Assembly: GCF_013282215.1 (NCBI RefSeq)
Contig: NZ_CP048103.1
Location: 3,162,001-3,226,000 of the forward strand
DNA length: 64,000 nucleotides
Origin: Kroppenstedtia eburnea
GTDB taxonomy: Bacteria > Bacillota > Bacilli > Thermoactinomycetales > DSM-45169
Reading direction: 5' to 3'
The notes below the pieces were generated by a model. That model did not search any database. It was not told the DNA's origin and was given only the letters and a program-made list of their open reading frames with translations. This document shows positions 25,091 to 33,095 of the stretch, in pieces. The number at the start of each line of letters is the position of its first letter. The stretch's first letter is position 1. A program made the position numbers and the translations under genes.

Positions 25091-25750
25091 TCAACGTACG
25101 CGAGTGGCTTTGACGAAGCCCTGATCCAACCAGGGGGTGCTCAATTTGTCGTAGCGCACACCACCGGGGCCCCAAGTGTGGAGCACTTTTCCATTTCCGG
25201 CGTAGATGGCCACGTGGCCGATTTGGGACTTGCCTCTCAGTTTAAAGAAGAGCAAATCCCCTTTTTGGAGTTGGTTACGAGGAACGTCCACGCCGACCTT
25301 GGATTGGGATCGGGACGAACGGGGGAGGTTGATACCGTTCTGTTTAAAAACATGTTGGGTGAATGCGGAACAATCAAACTTACCTTCCTTGGCATAATTG
25401 GCACCCAATCTATACGGGGTTCCCATGTATTTTTCACCTGTGGCGATGATCTTATCCCCAAAGCTGCTGTTCTGCCCTTGGGAAGGTTTCTGCGCATTGG
25501 ATGAAGTATTCGAAGGTTGGCTCGGTTGTGAAGATTGCGGCTTCGATGTCGCCGGTTTTTTAGCTGTCTGCTTCGACTCTTTTTTAACCGTTTTTCCGGA
25601 GTTGTATTTGAGGCCCACCTGTTTGAAGATACTTTGGACGTTTGCGGACGCGGCATGGGCTTGTCCCGCCGCAGGGGCCACTGTCCCCATCAGAAGCAAG
25701 GCTGTCGACGTGAGCATCACTTTCTTCAAGATTTTAGTGTTTCGCATCAT
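25091..25750 (-). CDS. Secreted NlpC/P60-family peptidoglycan hydrolase
   Basis: 219 residues. A signal peptide (about 1-33, ending AAGQAHA) is followed by a short region, then a Ser/Pro/Gln/Lys linker (TSKPQSSQPSQPS), then the NlpC/P60 domain from about residue 100. The catalytic Cys is in KFDCSAFTQHVF, the His in IGHVAIYAG and the third polar residue in VLHTWG. Such enzymes cut D-Glu-mDAP bonds in wall peptides. ATG at 25750, or the second codon, follows GGAGG. No LysM or SH3 wall-binding domain is present; only the ~60-residue region before the linker could anchor it. Confidence 0.93.
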   Translation of the reverse strand: MMRNTKILKKVMLTSTALLLMGTVAPAAGQAHAASANVQSIFKQVGLKYNSGKTVKKESKQTAKKPATSKPQSSQPSQPSNTSSNAQKPSQGQNSSFGDKIIATGEKYMGTPYRLGANYAKEGKFDCSAFTQHVFKQNGINLPRSSRSQSKVGVDVPRNQLQKGDLLFFKLRGKSQIGHVAIYAGNGKVLHTWGPGGVRYDKLSTPWLDQGFVKATRVR

Positions 25751-26224
25751 ATCCTCCCTTTTTTAGCTGGTTTTTTCGTGCTCACGGACATACTAACACA
25801 GGATCCGGGCAATCCTGGTTGTAAGATTTTTGTAATCCGCCATAATAAAAAGGGAGCCACTCACCCGGCCTTCCCCTGTATACTTCCCCGAATCCTGAGC
25901 ATGTCGGGCTTTCCAAAGCTCCTGCCCGGCGGGAATCCCGACAGCGGAATACCATTAAATAACTTTTGTTCTATAAATAAACAAACGGAATCAACCCTTT
26001 TTTCAGTAAATGGTCGCACATGGAGACAATCTTTTTCCTTCGGTTGAAATGGCCTGTTTTTTGCTTTATAGTTCGGAAAAGGAGCTTACATAAGGTGACT
26101 GCAAAACTTTGCTCCGGGATGGTCCCGGGGAAGCTGTGAAGATGAACTCTTTTCCTTTTTCATGAATCTTCTGTTTCCGCCGGGTCGGAAAAACTCAGTT
26201 TAGCAAAAGGAAAGAAGGGATACC
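25751..26224. other. Divergent intergenic region of about 470 bases with two folded segments
   Basis: No gene is seen. Toward the hydrolase gene (minus strand) a TGTCGGG/CCCGACA stem (about 25901-25942) encloses further GC-rich pairing. Toward ptsI (plus strand) a segment from 26074 to about 26155 can fold into an outer stem (GGAAAAG with CTTTTCC) around inner hairpins, then runs into TTTTTC. Neither matches a riboswitch class I know. Confidence 0.4.
26074..26161 (+). ncRNA. Candidate structured 5' leader of ptsI
   Basis: The outer stem GGAAAAG(G)AG with CTCTTTTCC closes a branched region. Inside are AGCTT/AAGCT and a compact CCGGGA-TGG-TCCCGG hairpin, and TTTTTC follows. It lies about 65-150 bases before the ptsI start. 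It could be an attenuator or a regulatory leader. The pairing is seen; the function is inference. Confidence 0.4.
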
Positions 26225-27931
26225 GTGACACAACATATCGCTGGAGTGGGGGCCGCCCCCGGACTGGCAATCGGACAGGCGGTCCGGTGGCGCAAAGAAC
26301 AGCCCCGGATGGAATCCCGAAGGGTGGAGGACCCGGACCGGGAAGTCTCCCGCTTGGAGAAAGAGGTACTCCGGGCCAAAGAACAGCTCACCCACCTGCG
26401 GGAAACAACCCGGGAGCGGATGGGGGACGAGGAAGCAGGCATCTTTGACGCTCATCTGGCATTTCTCGATGATCCGGCCTATGTCGGCGAAATGAAGACC
26501 CGCATCCTCGACCGTCGGCAAAATGCGGAAGCCATCTGCCAAGAGGTGACTGAAGAGATGTCGCAAATGATGGCTTCCCTGCCTGATGAATATATGCAGG
26601 CCCGGGCCGATGACATCCGGGATGTGGGTAACCGGCTCCTTCTCCTGTTGTCCGGTCGGGAGCCCTTTGACCCTTCTCTGATTCAACCGGGGAGCGTGGT
26701 CATCGCCGATGAGCTGGCTCCATCGGATACCGCCCAATTCCCGCCGGGAATCGCCGCCATGGTAACCGCCCGGGGAAGCAAAACGGCCCACGCGGCGATC
26801 ATGGCCCGAACCCTTGGAATTCCCGCCGTTCTCGGTCTGGGGGAAGATTTGAACCGGATTCGGGAGGGGGAGACACTGATCGTCAACGGAGAAGAGGGAA
26901 GCATTACCCTGCATCCTGACCCCGACACCTTGAACCGGGCCCGGGAGCAGATCGACCGGGAGCGGCAACTCCGGGAATCCGCCCTGAAAAAAGCGGATCA
27001 GGAGGCAGTCACCGGCGATGGAAGGCGGATCCAAGTCTTTGCCAACATCGGAAGCCCGGCAGATGTGGATGCCGCTCTGAAAAACGGTGCCGAAGGCATC
27101 GGACTTTTCCGGACTGAATTTCTGTATCTGGAAAATGACCATTGGCCGACAGAGGAAGAACAGTATCAAGCTTATCGACAAGTGCTGGAATCCTTTGGGG
27201 ATCGTCCGGTGGTGATCCGCACCCTGGATATCGGCGGGGACAAAGATCTGCCCTATGCCGATCTCCCCGAGGAAGAGAATCCCTTTTTGGGTCACCGGGC
27301 CATCCGCTACTGTCTGTCCCAGCCGGAGATTTTCAAGACCCAGCTCCGCGCTCTCCTGCGCGCCGGGGTTCACGGCAACCTTTGGATCATGTTCCCCATG
27401 GTGGAGAATATCTCCGAGATCCGACAGGCAAAAGAACTGCTGGAGGAAGCCCGGAAGGAATTGGAGGATAGGGGTGTCCAGACTGCGCGCAAGCTGAAGA
27501 CGGGAATCATGGTCGAAGTGCCTGCGGCCGCTGTCATCGCCGATTTGCTGGCCAAAGAGGTTGACTTTATGAGTATCGGCACCAATGACCTGACCCAATA
27601 CACCCTTGCCGCCGACCGCGGAAATGAACGGGTGGCCTCTCTGTATGACGCCGCCCACCCCGCCGTCCTCCGCCTGGTTCGCCAAACCTGCGACGCGGCC
27701 CGTCAGGAAGGGATCGTGGTCGGGATGTGCGGAGAGTTGGCCGGGGACCCCCGGATGAGCGAAGTTTTGATCGGTCTCGGATTGGATGAACTCTCCATGA
27801 GTGCCGGAACCATACCTGAAGTGAAGGAGAGAATCCGCCGGGTCCAATCGGATGCGGCCCGCGAACTGGCGGACAAAGTCCTCATCCAGACCACGCCGGA
27901 GGAGGTTCGCTCCCTGGCGGAAAGAGCCTGA
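26225..27931 (+). CDS. ptsI: Phosphoenolpyruvate-protein phosphotransferase (PTS enzyme I)
   Basis: 568 residues from a GTG at 26225. Enzyme I takes phosphate from PEP and hands it to HPr. The phosphorylated His189 is in GSKTAHAAIMART. The PEP-binding site is seen as GLFRTEFLYLE and GTNDLTQYTLAADR, and the catalytic Cys in VGMCGELAGDP. Length matches Bacillus enzyme I (570). In most Firmicutes ptsH directly precedes this gene; here it does not, and a structured leader is present instead. A strong terminator follows. Confidence 0.95.
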   Translation: MTQHIAGVGAAPGLAIGQAVRWRKEQPRMESRRVEDPDREVSRLEKEVLRAKEQLTHLRETTRERMGDEEAGIFDAHLAFLDDPAYVGEMKTRILDRRQNAEAICQEVTEEMSQMMASLPDEYMQARADDIRDVGNRLLLLLSGREPFDPSLIQPGSVVIADELAPSDTAQFPPGIAAMVTARGSKTAHAAIMARTLGIPAVLGLGEDLNRIREGETLIVNGEEGSITLHPDPDTLNRAREQIDRERQLRESALKKADQEAVTGDGRRIQVFANIGSPADVDAALKNGAEGIGLFRTEFLYLENDHWPTEEEQYQAYRQVLESFGDRPVVIRTLDIGGDKDLPYADLPEEENPFLGHRAIRYCLSQPEIFKTQLRALLRAGVHGNLWIMFPMVENISEIRQAKELLEEARKELEDRGVQTARKLKTGIMVEVPAAAVIADLLAKEVDFMSIGTNDLTQYTLAADRGNERVASLYDAAHPAVLRLVRQTCDAARQEGIVVGMCGELAGDPRMSEVLIGLGLDELSMSAGTIPEVKERIRRVQSDAARELADKVLIQTTPEEVRSLAERA

Positions 27932-27950
27932 GCAAACGATAACCACCATG

Positions 27951-27986
27951 AAACCCCCATCCGTAAAGGGACGGGGGTTTTCTCTT
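27951..27986 (+). terminator. Terminator of ptsI
   Basis: Stem AAACCCCC/GGGGGTTT with a short inner TCC/GGA pair, followed by TCTCTTT. Confidence 0.85.
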
Positions 27987-28002
27987 TGCACCGGGATAAA
28001 TG

Positions 28003-28027
28003 AAACGCCTCCGGGCCGGAGGCGTTT
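28003..28027 (-). terminator. Terminator of the SAM decarboxylase gene
   Basis: Ten-base stem AAACGCCTCC/GGAGGCGTTT with a five-base loop, read from the minus strand into TTTCATTT. Confidence 0.8.
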
Positions 28028-28037
28028 GGATTTCAGT

Positions 28038-28445
28038 TCAGATCACCTTTTGAACAGCCTGGACCGGCGGATCGGGTTGGGTTACCTCAATTGGCCCGTC
28101 ACCGCGTCGCATCACCTTTTCAAAGGCTTGCGTCGGTTTCAGCACATCCATCATGTAGCGAATCGCGACCATCGGATCCACTTCATGACCACAGGTATAA
28201 CAATCCAGTGCGGCAAACCCTTTTTCAGGGTAGGTATGGATGGAAAGATGACTCTCTGACAGAAGCACGAGAACTGTGGCTCCCTGCGGCTCGAAGGCCT
28301 GAGCCTGTGATGACAGCACCGTGGCGCCGCACTTCTCTGCAGCCACTTTCATATGCTTCTCCAACAGACGGGCATCGTTGAGCAGATCAAAATCGACACC
28401 CCAAGCATCCATGGCTACATGACGTCCGAAAGTGGAATATCCCAT
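28038..28445 (-). CDS. speD: S-adenosylmethionine decarboxylase proenzyme
   Basis: 135 residues from the ATG at 28445. It makes decarboxylated SAM, the aminopropyl donor for spermidine. The self-cleavage site is Glu64-Ser65 in LLSESHLSIHTYPE, and the serine becomes the pyruvoyl group. MGYSTFGRHVAMDAWGV at the N-terminus and ALDCYTCGHEVDP (active cysteine) complete the class 1B (SpeH) bacterial pattern. The C-terminus carries a Pro-rich tail of about 20 residues (VTQPDPPVQAVQKVI), longer than usual. No spermidine synthase gene is adjacent. Confidence 0.95.
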   Translation of the reverse strand: MGYSTFGRHVAMDAWGVDFDLLNDARLLEKHMKVAAEKCGATVLSSQAQAFEPQGATVLVLLSESHLSIHTYPEKGFAALDCYTCGHEVDPMVAIRYMMDVLKPTQAFEKVMRRGDGPIEVTQPDPPVQAVQKVI

Positions 28446-28654
28446 TCCTTCGGCCCCCTTCCTAGGAAATATGGTGTTCAGCCAATATTCCGCTAGGATC
28501 TGCTCATTCACCACGGGGGAAGGTTAGTCCATAGAGGTCCCAACCCTTTAAGTGAATCTTGGATCCTTCTAGCGCAATTTCACAAGACTCAACTTATCAC
28601 ACTTTCCGATGGGGTGCAATCATTTTTTACCGGTAAGCTTTACAGGAAAGAGCA

Positions 28655-28681
28655 AAAGAAAAACCGCCACCTGGGTGGCGG
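28655..28681 (-). terminator. Terminator of fabI
   Basis: Minus-strand stem CCGCCACC/GGTGGCGG followed by TTTTTCTTTT. Confidence 0.88.
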
Positions 28682-28686
28682 AGGGC

Positions 28687-29457
28687 TCACATCCCCATGA
28701 TGTTGTATCCGGAGTCCACATGGATCACTTCCCCTGTGATTCCCCGGGCCATATGGCTGGCCAAAAACAAGGCGGTATCCCCCACTTCGGAGGCATCGAT
28801 CCCCCGGCGCAACGGGGAACGTTCTTCCACCACGTGAAGCATCGAGTTGAAATCCTTGACCCCCTTGGCGGCCAAGGTGCGGAGCGGGCCCGCTGATATG
28901 GCATTGACCCGGATGTTTTCCTGTCCCAGATCATAAGCCAAGTATTTCACACTGGTTTCCAGGGCCGCTTTGGCGACACCCATCACATTGTAGTTGGGAA
29001 TGACCCGCTCAGAACCCATGTAGGTCATGGTGATGATACTCCCGCCTTCCTTCATCAGCGGGCGGGCGGCATTAGCCGTGGTCACCAGAGAGTACGCACT
29101 GATATCCTGGGCCAGGGCATATCCGTCCCGGGAGGTTTCCATATAAGGCACCTCCAGATCTTCCTTCTTGGCGAAGGCAATGGCGTGAACCATTACATCC
29201 AGCCGATCCCAGCTCTGACCGATCGTATCAAAGGCGCGACGGATATCCTCGTCAGAGGTGACATCACAAGGGACACACAGAGAACCGGGCATCTCCTTGT
29301 CCACCAAACCCTTTACCTTTTTCTCCAACCGCTCTCCCTGATAGGTGAATGCCAGCTCCGCTCCCTGTTCATGGAGCGCCTTGGCAATCGCCCAGGCGAT
29401 GCTCCGCTGGTTGGCCACTCCCATGATGAGGGCCCGTTTACCTTCCATCAGTTTCAT
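28687..29457 (-). CDS. fabI: Enoyl-[acyl-carrier-protein] reductase (NADH) FabI
   Basis: 256 residues from the ATG at 29457, after AAGGGGA. It reduces trans-2-enoyl-ACP in the last step of fatty-acid elongation. The modified Rossmann motif GVANQRSIAWAIAKAL is present. The catalytic pair is Tyr in YMGSERVIPNYNVMGVAKAAL and its Lys, spaced as in FabI. LEVPYMETSRDGY and SGYNIMGM at the C-terminus confirm it. A FapR-type operator lies about 50 bases upstream, linking it to malonyl-CoA-responsive control. It is the target of triclosan-type inhibitors. Confidence 0.96.
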   Translation of the reverse strand: MKLMEGKRALIMGVANQRSIAWAIAKALHEQGAELAFTYQGERLEKKVKGLVDKEMPGSLCVPCDVTSDEDIRRAFDTIGQSWDRLDVMVHAIAFAKKEDLEVPYMETSRDGYALAQDISAYSLVTTANAARPLMKEGGSIITMTYMGSERVIPNYNVMGVAKAALETSVKYLAYDLGQENIRVNAISAGPLRTLAAKGVKDFNSMLHVVEERSPLRRGIDASEVGDTALFLASHMARGITGEVIHVDSGYNIMGM

Positions 29458-29505
29458 CAGGTGTTCCCCTTTCATATGTATGCTTTCGGCTTGACCCAAC
29501 CAAGA

Positions 29506-29522
29506 TTAGTACCAGCTACTAA
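29506..29522 (-). promoter_or_regulatory. FapR-type operator of fabI
   Basis: TTAGTACCAGCTACTAA is an interrupted palindrome that agrees with the 17-bp FapR consensus of Bacilli (TTAGTACCTRNTACTAA type) at all but one or two positions. Malonyl-CoA binding releases FapR. Confidence 0.8.
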
Positions 29523-29757
29523 ATTCAGTTTCAGCGTATCGGAAAAAATAAGGAATGTCAATGTCACCCCCCACCCCTCCTCATGCACTTCACCGGGAAG
29601 CTGTATTCCCGGCCGGTCTGAACCGGGCTTCACAAAACCTCTCCAAGCGACAGGATCCCACATCCCCTGATTTCGGCGGAATTTTCCTTCCATTCCTTCT
29701 GCATAAAGGATAAAATCTGAACGGAACATCCATATGCTTAGAAGGAGGAGAACATCC

Positions 29758-31452
29758 ATGAACCAGCGCCTTTCCAAAAGGATTTGCGCCCTGGCGGCCT
29801 GCGCCCTCGCCCTCGGACTCATCGCCTTGCCCGGTGCCCAGGCCGCCGGCCACGGCAAGAAAACACACCTCACCATCATGTCCACCAGTGACCTGCATGG
29901 GAACATCATGCCCCACGATTATGTGGACAATTCCCCGGCGGATCACGGTCTGGCCAAAATCGCCACCTTGGTCAAACAAGTGAGAAAGCGAAACCCGAAC
30001 GCTCTTCTTTTTGACAGTGGTGACACCATCCAGGGCTCCCCCATGGCATACTACCATGCCCGGATCGACAACCGGCCCATCGATCCCATGATGCTGACCA
30101 TGAACCATCTGGGATACGATGCGATGGCCATCGGCAATCACGAATACAATTACGGCCCCGCGGTCTTTGAAAAAGCGATGGGGGAAGCCCGGTTCCCCTG
30201 GCTGTCCGCCAACACGGTGAAAAAAGGCAGCGGTGAAGTGTACACCAAACCCTATAAAATCATCAAGATGCCCGGCGGACTGAGAGTGGGCGTCCTCGGT
30301 TTGACCACCCAGTTCGTTCCGCAATGGGAGAATCCCGACAACATCCAACATCTGGACTTTGTCGACGTGGTGGATACCGCCAAAAAATGGGTCCCCATCA
30401 TGAAGAAAAAAGAGAAAGCGGATGTCATCTTCGTCTCCTACCACGGAGGGCTGGAACACCAAAAAGGAGCTGACGGCGAGATTATCCCTCTGCCGGAGAC
30501 CACCGGTGAAAATCAGGTATACCAACTGGCCACCCAGGTGAAGGACATCGATGTCATCCTGGCGGGACACATGCATACCCCCCTGGAGGATGTCCGGGTC
30601 AACGGCGTCCTGATCACCGAACCCAACATGTGGGGCACCCATCTGTCCGTGGTGGACATGGATCTGATCAAGGAAAAGGGAAGATGGATCGTTCAGAACA
30701 AAAAGGCACAGTTGCTGGAATCCTCTGCGGTGGAATCCGATCGGGAAACGATCCAACGGATCGAAGACTATGAGAAAAAAACCCAGGAATTCCTCGACAC
30801 ACCGGTGGGAAAAATCGACGGGGACATGACCGTTCATGATCCGCTGTACACGCGGACCCACGATACCGAGCTGATCGAATTTCTCAACCGGGTGCAGATG
30901 CATTACAGCGGAGCGGAGATCGCTTCCACCTCCCTCTTTTCCAACCAGGTTCCCGGATTGCCCTCCGAGGTGACCACCCGGGACATTTTAAGCACCTACA
31001 TCTATCCCAACACCCTCAAGGTGATCCGGGTCTCCGGACAGGATATCAAAGATGCTCTGGAACAGACGGCGAAATACTTCAAACAGAACAGCGGTTCCGA
31101 TCCCATCGAAGTAAATCCGGACTACATTTCCCCCAAACCTCAACATTACAACTACGATATGTGGGAAGGCATCCGCTACACCATCGACGTCTCCAAGCCG
31201 GAGGGGCAACGGATCGTGGAACTGACCGACCTGGAAGGACAACCCCTCCAACCGGACAAAGAATATGAAGTGGCTCTCAACAACTACCGTGCCGGGGGCG
31301 GTGGCGGATATGACATGTTCAAAGGCAAACCTGTCGTCCGGGACATCAATCTGGAGATTTCCGAGTTGATCACCAACTATATCCGTGAACAAGGCACCGT
31401 CACTGCTGTCAAAGATGACAACTGGAAGATCATCGGAGCCCAAGTGGACTGA
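29758..31452 (+). CDS. Secreted 5'-nucleotidase/2',3'-cyclic nucleotide phosphodiesterase
   Basis: 564 residues from the ATG at 29758, seven bases after AAGGAGG. A signal peptide (RLSKRICALAACALALGL to AQAAG) is followed by a calcineurin-like metallophosphatase domain: TSDLHGNIMP, DSGDTIQGSP, AIGNHEYNYG, VSYHGGLEH and LAGHMHTPL bind two metals. From about residue 355 comes the 5'-nucleotidase C-terminal domain, with SLFSNQ, YPNTLKVIRVSGQDI and NYRAGGGGGY. It would release phosphate and nucleosides from extracellular nucleotides. No sorting signal is present, so it is probably secreted. A hairpin terminator follows. Confidence 0.93.
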   Translation: MNQRLSKRICALAACALALGLIALPGAQAAGHGKKTHLTIMSTSDLHGNIMPHDYVDNSPADHGLAKIATLVKQVRKRNPNALLFDSGDTIQGSPMAYYHARIDNRPIDPMMLTMNHLGYDAMAIGNHEYNYGPAVFEKAMGEARFPWLSANTVKKGSGEVYTKPYKIIKMPGGLRVGVLGLTTQFVPQWENPDNIQHLDFVDVVDTAKKWVPIMKKKEKADVIFVSYHGGLEHQKGADGEIIPLPETTGENQVYQLATQVKDIDVILAGHMHTPLEDVRVNGVLITEPNMWGTHLSVVDMDLIKEKGRWIVQNKKAQLLESSAVESDRETIQRIEDYEKKTQEFLDTPVGKIDGDMTVHDPLYTRTHDTELIEFLNRVQMHYSGAEIASTSLFSNQVPGLPSEVTTRDILSTYIYPNTLKVIRVSGQDIKDALEQTAKYFKQNSGSDPIEVNPDYISPKPQHYNYDMWEGIRYTIDVSKPEGQRIVELTDLEGQPLQPDKEYEVALNNYRAGGGGGYDMFKGKPVVRDINLEISELITNYIREQGTVTAVKDDNWKIIGAQVD

Positions 31453-31487
31453 ACCTTTCTTTTCCGGCTCTCCGCTTCCCCCCATCG

Positions 31488-31511
31488 AAACCACCGGCTA
31501 GCCGGTGGTTT
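31488..31511 (+). terminator. Hairpin after the nucleotidase gene
   Basis: Near-perfect AAACCACCGGC-TA-GCCGGTGGTTT with a minimal loop and only a short T-run. Confidence 0.65.
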
Positions 31512-31544
31512 CCAACTGCAACCGGGATCAATTCCAAAACCAGA

Positions 31545-31574
31545 TTGCACCATGTAACAATGTTACATTATAAT
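31545..31574 (+). promoter_or_regulatory. Sigma-A-type promoter with a palindromic operator in its spacer
   Basis: TTGCAC (31545-31550) and TATAAT (31569-31574) are 18 bases apart. The spacer holds the perfect palindrome ATGTAACAATGTTACAT (31552-31568). A repressor bound there would cover both boxes. The nearest downstream feature is a short terminated transcript candidate. Confidence 0.65.
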
Positions 31575-31580
31575 ACATTC

Positions 31581-31690
31581 AACATAGTCTCGGCCCAACA
31601 TTTCCAATTATGAAAAACTTTTTATAACCATTCATCACGGTCTCTCCAAAAATCTCCTCCAGTTCAACGAAAAACGGAGACCGATTTTTC
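31581..31690 (+). ncRNA. Candidate small RNA with a CU-rich terminator loop
   Basis: From the expected start near 31581 the transcript would run about 105 bases. It would end at the stem CGGTCTC/GAGACCG (31638-31644 with 31677-31683) followed by ATTTTTC. The 32-base loop contains TCTCCTCC (31653-31660), which is complementary to Shine-Dalgarno sequences. No open frame of useful length is present. Pairing and motifs are seen; existence and function are inference. Confidence 0.45.
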
Positions 31691-31754
31691 AATCAATTTA
31701 CAAAAAACCACTGCTGGAGAGGCTGATGGCGGGTTCACATCTTGACCTGTAAGC

Positions 31755-31890
31755 TAGAAGTGTTGTGAAAAAGCCCCTCAAAGGGAGGGTTGGGTTTCTC
31801 ATGGAGTGATTTTGGATCGTAAGAACAACGAAAACGACATGTGAAACCCCATCCCGACCGTCCAAGAATGCTCTAAATCACACTTTCTGG
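31755..31890. repeat. Palindromic interspersed element R4 (inverted orientation)
   Basis: It begins at TA with GAAGTGTTGTGA and ends near TCACACTTTC. The arms GGGTTGGGTTTCTCATG and CATGTGAAACCCCATCCC flank the loop in reverse orientation relative to R1. It lies between the small-RNA candidate and the RpiR-family gene. Confidence 0.8.
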
Positions 31891-31999
31891 GCCCGTGGTT
31901 GCATCAGCTCTTTATTCTCCCTTAAGGACCTCCCGCAGGCTGTGACCGGGAGGATGTAGGGTTCAGGAAGGGGGAGCGAAAAATGAAAGCAGGTGGAAA

Positions 32000-32851
32000 G
32001 TGTTGGACGGTGGACTGATCCGATTGAAAGAAGTCCTCACGGAGTTAAAGCCATCAGAACGAAGAGTGGCCGATTATATCCTGGCCCGACCGGAACAGGT
32101 GGTGCAGATGTCCGTGCACAAACTGGCGGAGTTGAGCGGTGTGTCGGAAGCCACCGTGATCCGATTGACCCGTTCTCTCAGCATGAGCGGGTACCAGGAG
32201 CTGAAACTTCGCATCGCCGGAGATTTGCCGAAAAAAACCGTCTCCGACGGCTATCAGGAAATCAGACTGGGCGGCACGGTGGAATCGATCATCACCGCCG
32301 TCAGCAATAACAATCAGCAATCGATTCACGATACGGTCTCCCTCCTGTCCGTCGAGGAAGTGACGCGGGCCGCCGAAGTGATGTCAACAGCGAGGAAGAT
32401 CGACGTCTACGGAGTGGGGGCTTCGGCTGTGATCGCATATGATCTGAAGCAGAAACTATCCCGCATCAATTGGTGGTGTGAAGCCCATTCCGATTTTCAT
32501 GCACAACTCACTTCAGCTGTCACGCTGACCGAGGGGGATGTGGCCTTCGGGATTTCCTATTCGGGAAAGACGGAGGACATTATTCAATCCCTGACCGAGG
32601 CAAAGCGGCAGGGTGCTACCCTCATCAGCCTGACCAAATTCGGAAAATCCCCTGTTTCCGATGCTGCCGACATCCGTCTGTTCACCAGCTACGTGGAACA
32701 AAACATCCGCAGCGGCGCGATGGCCTCCCGCATCGCCCAGCTGAATGTGATCGATGTCCTGTTCGTCACCATAGTCAGCCAACTGCACGAAGAGATCATC
32801 CCCCGCTTGGAAAAGACCCGTCTGGCCGTCAGCAGAACGAAACGGATGTAA
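32000..32851 (+). CDS. RpiR/MurR-family transcriptional regulator
   Basis: 283 residues. The N-terminal helix-turn-helix domain (LKPSERRVADYILARPEQV; SEATVIRLTRSLSMSGYQELKLRIAGD) is followed by a SIS sugar-phosphate-binding domain from about 110 (DVYGVGASAVIAYDL; GISYSGKTEDIIQSL). The start is GTG at 32000, or TTG at 32003 which is better spaced from AGGTGG. The remnant of murQ directly downstream and the nagB gene point to control of N-acetylmuramate/amino-sugar recycling. The ligand would be MurNAc-6-phosphate or a related sugar phosphate; that is inference from neighbours. Confidence 0.92.
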   Translation: MLDGGLIRLKEVLTELKPSERRVADYILARPEQVVQMSVHKLAELSGVSEATVIRLTRSLSMSGYQELKLRIAGDLPKKTVSDGYQEIRLGGTVESIITAVSNNNQQSIHDTVSLLSVEEVTRAAEVMSTARKIDVYGVGASAVIAYDLKQKLSRINWWCEAHSDFHAQLTSAVTLTEGDVAFGISYSGKTEDIIQSLTEAKRQGATLISLTKFGKSPVSDAADIRLFTSYVEQNIRSGAMASRIAQLNVIDVLFVTIVSQLHEEIIPRLEKTRLAVSRTKRM

Positions 32852-32895
32852 CCTGATCAGCGGGAAAATCGATTGTTGAGGAAAGGATGGATCAC

Positions 32896-33047
32896 ATGGC
32901 CAACCCTCTGAGTATACTGGCGACGTAAACACCCGTATCGCCATCCTGATGCAGATGACCGGCGTATCCGCGGAAGAAGCCCAGCACCTGCTGCAGCAGG
33001 CCGGTGGGAAAATCCGCGACGTGATCGAGCAGACCCCAGACCGCTGA
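32896..33047 (+). pseudogene. murQ: Collapsed murQ (N-acetylmuramic acid 6-phosphate etherase) remnant
   Basis: An ATG at 32896 with AAAGGATGG upstream opens MANPLSILAT, the usual beginning of MurQ, and then meets TAA. The next bases, in the frame starting GTA at about 32925, encode VNTRIAILMQMTGVSAEEAQ and continue QAGGKIRDVIEQTPDR to a stop at 33047. That is the C-terminal helical domain of MurQ. Roughly 240 codons between the two ends, including the whole SIS domain, are absent. MurQ opens the lactyl ether of MurNAc-6-P. The murR-murQ-nagB context supports the identification. No catalytic activity can remain. Confidence 0.85.
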
Positions 33048-33058
33048 TCCTCCATGCA

Positions 33059-33094
33059 AAAATCCTCTCCCGTTTCAGGAGAGGATTTTCTTCT
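33059..33094. terminator. Bidirectional terminator between murQ remnant and nagB
   Basis: AAAATCCTCTCC/GGAGAGGATTTT with a seven-base loop, T-rich on both sides (TTCTTCTTT rightward). Confidence 0.85.
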
Positions 33095-33095
33095 T

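Noticed and set aside
25751..26070. c-di-AMP (ydaO-yuaA) riboswitch before the wall hydrolase
   Set aside because: The conserved core of that class could not be found on either strand by eye.
26195..27991. Minus-strand frame opposite ptsI
   Set aside because: PtsI has all catalytic motifs; the antisense frame has none.
31552..31568. TnrA/GlnR site
   Set aside because: The palindrome has TGTAA and TTACA only five bases apart; TnrA sites need seven.
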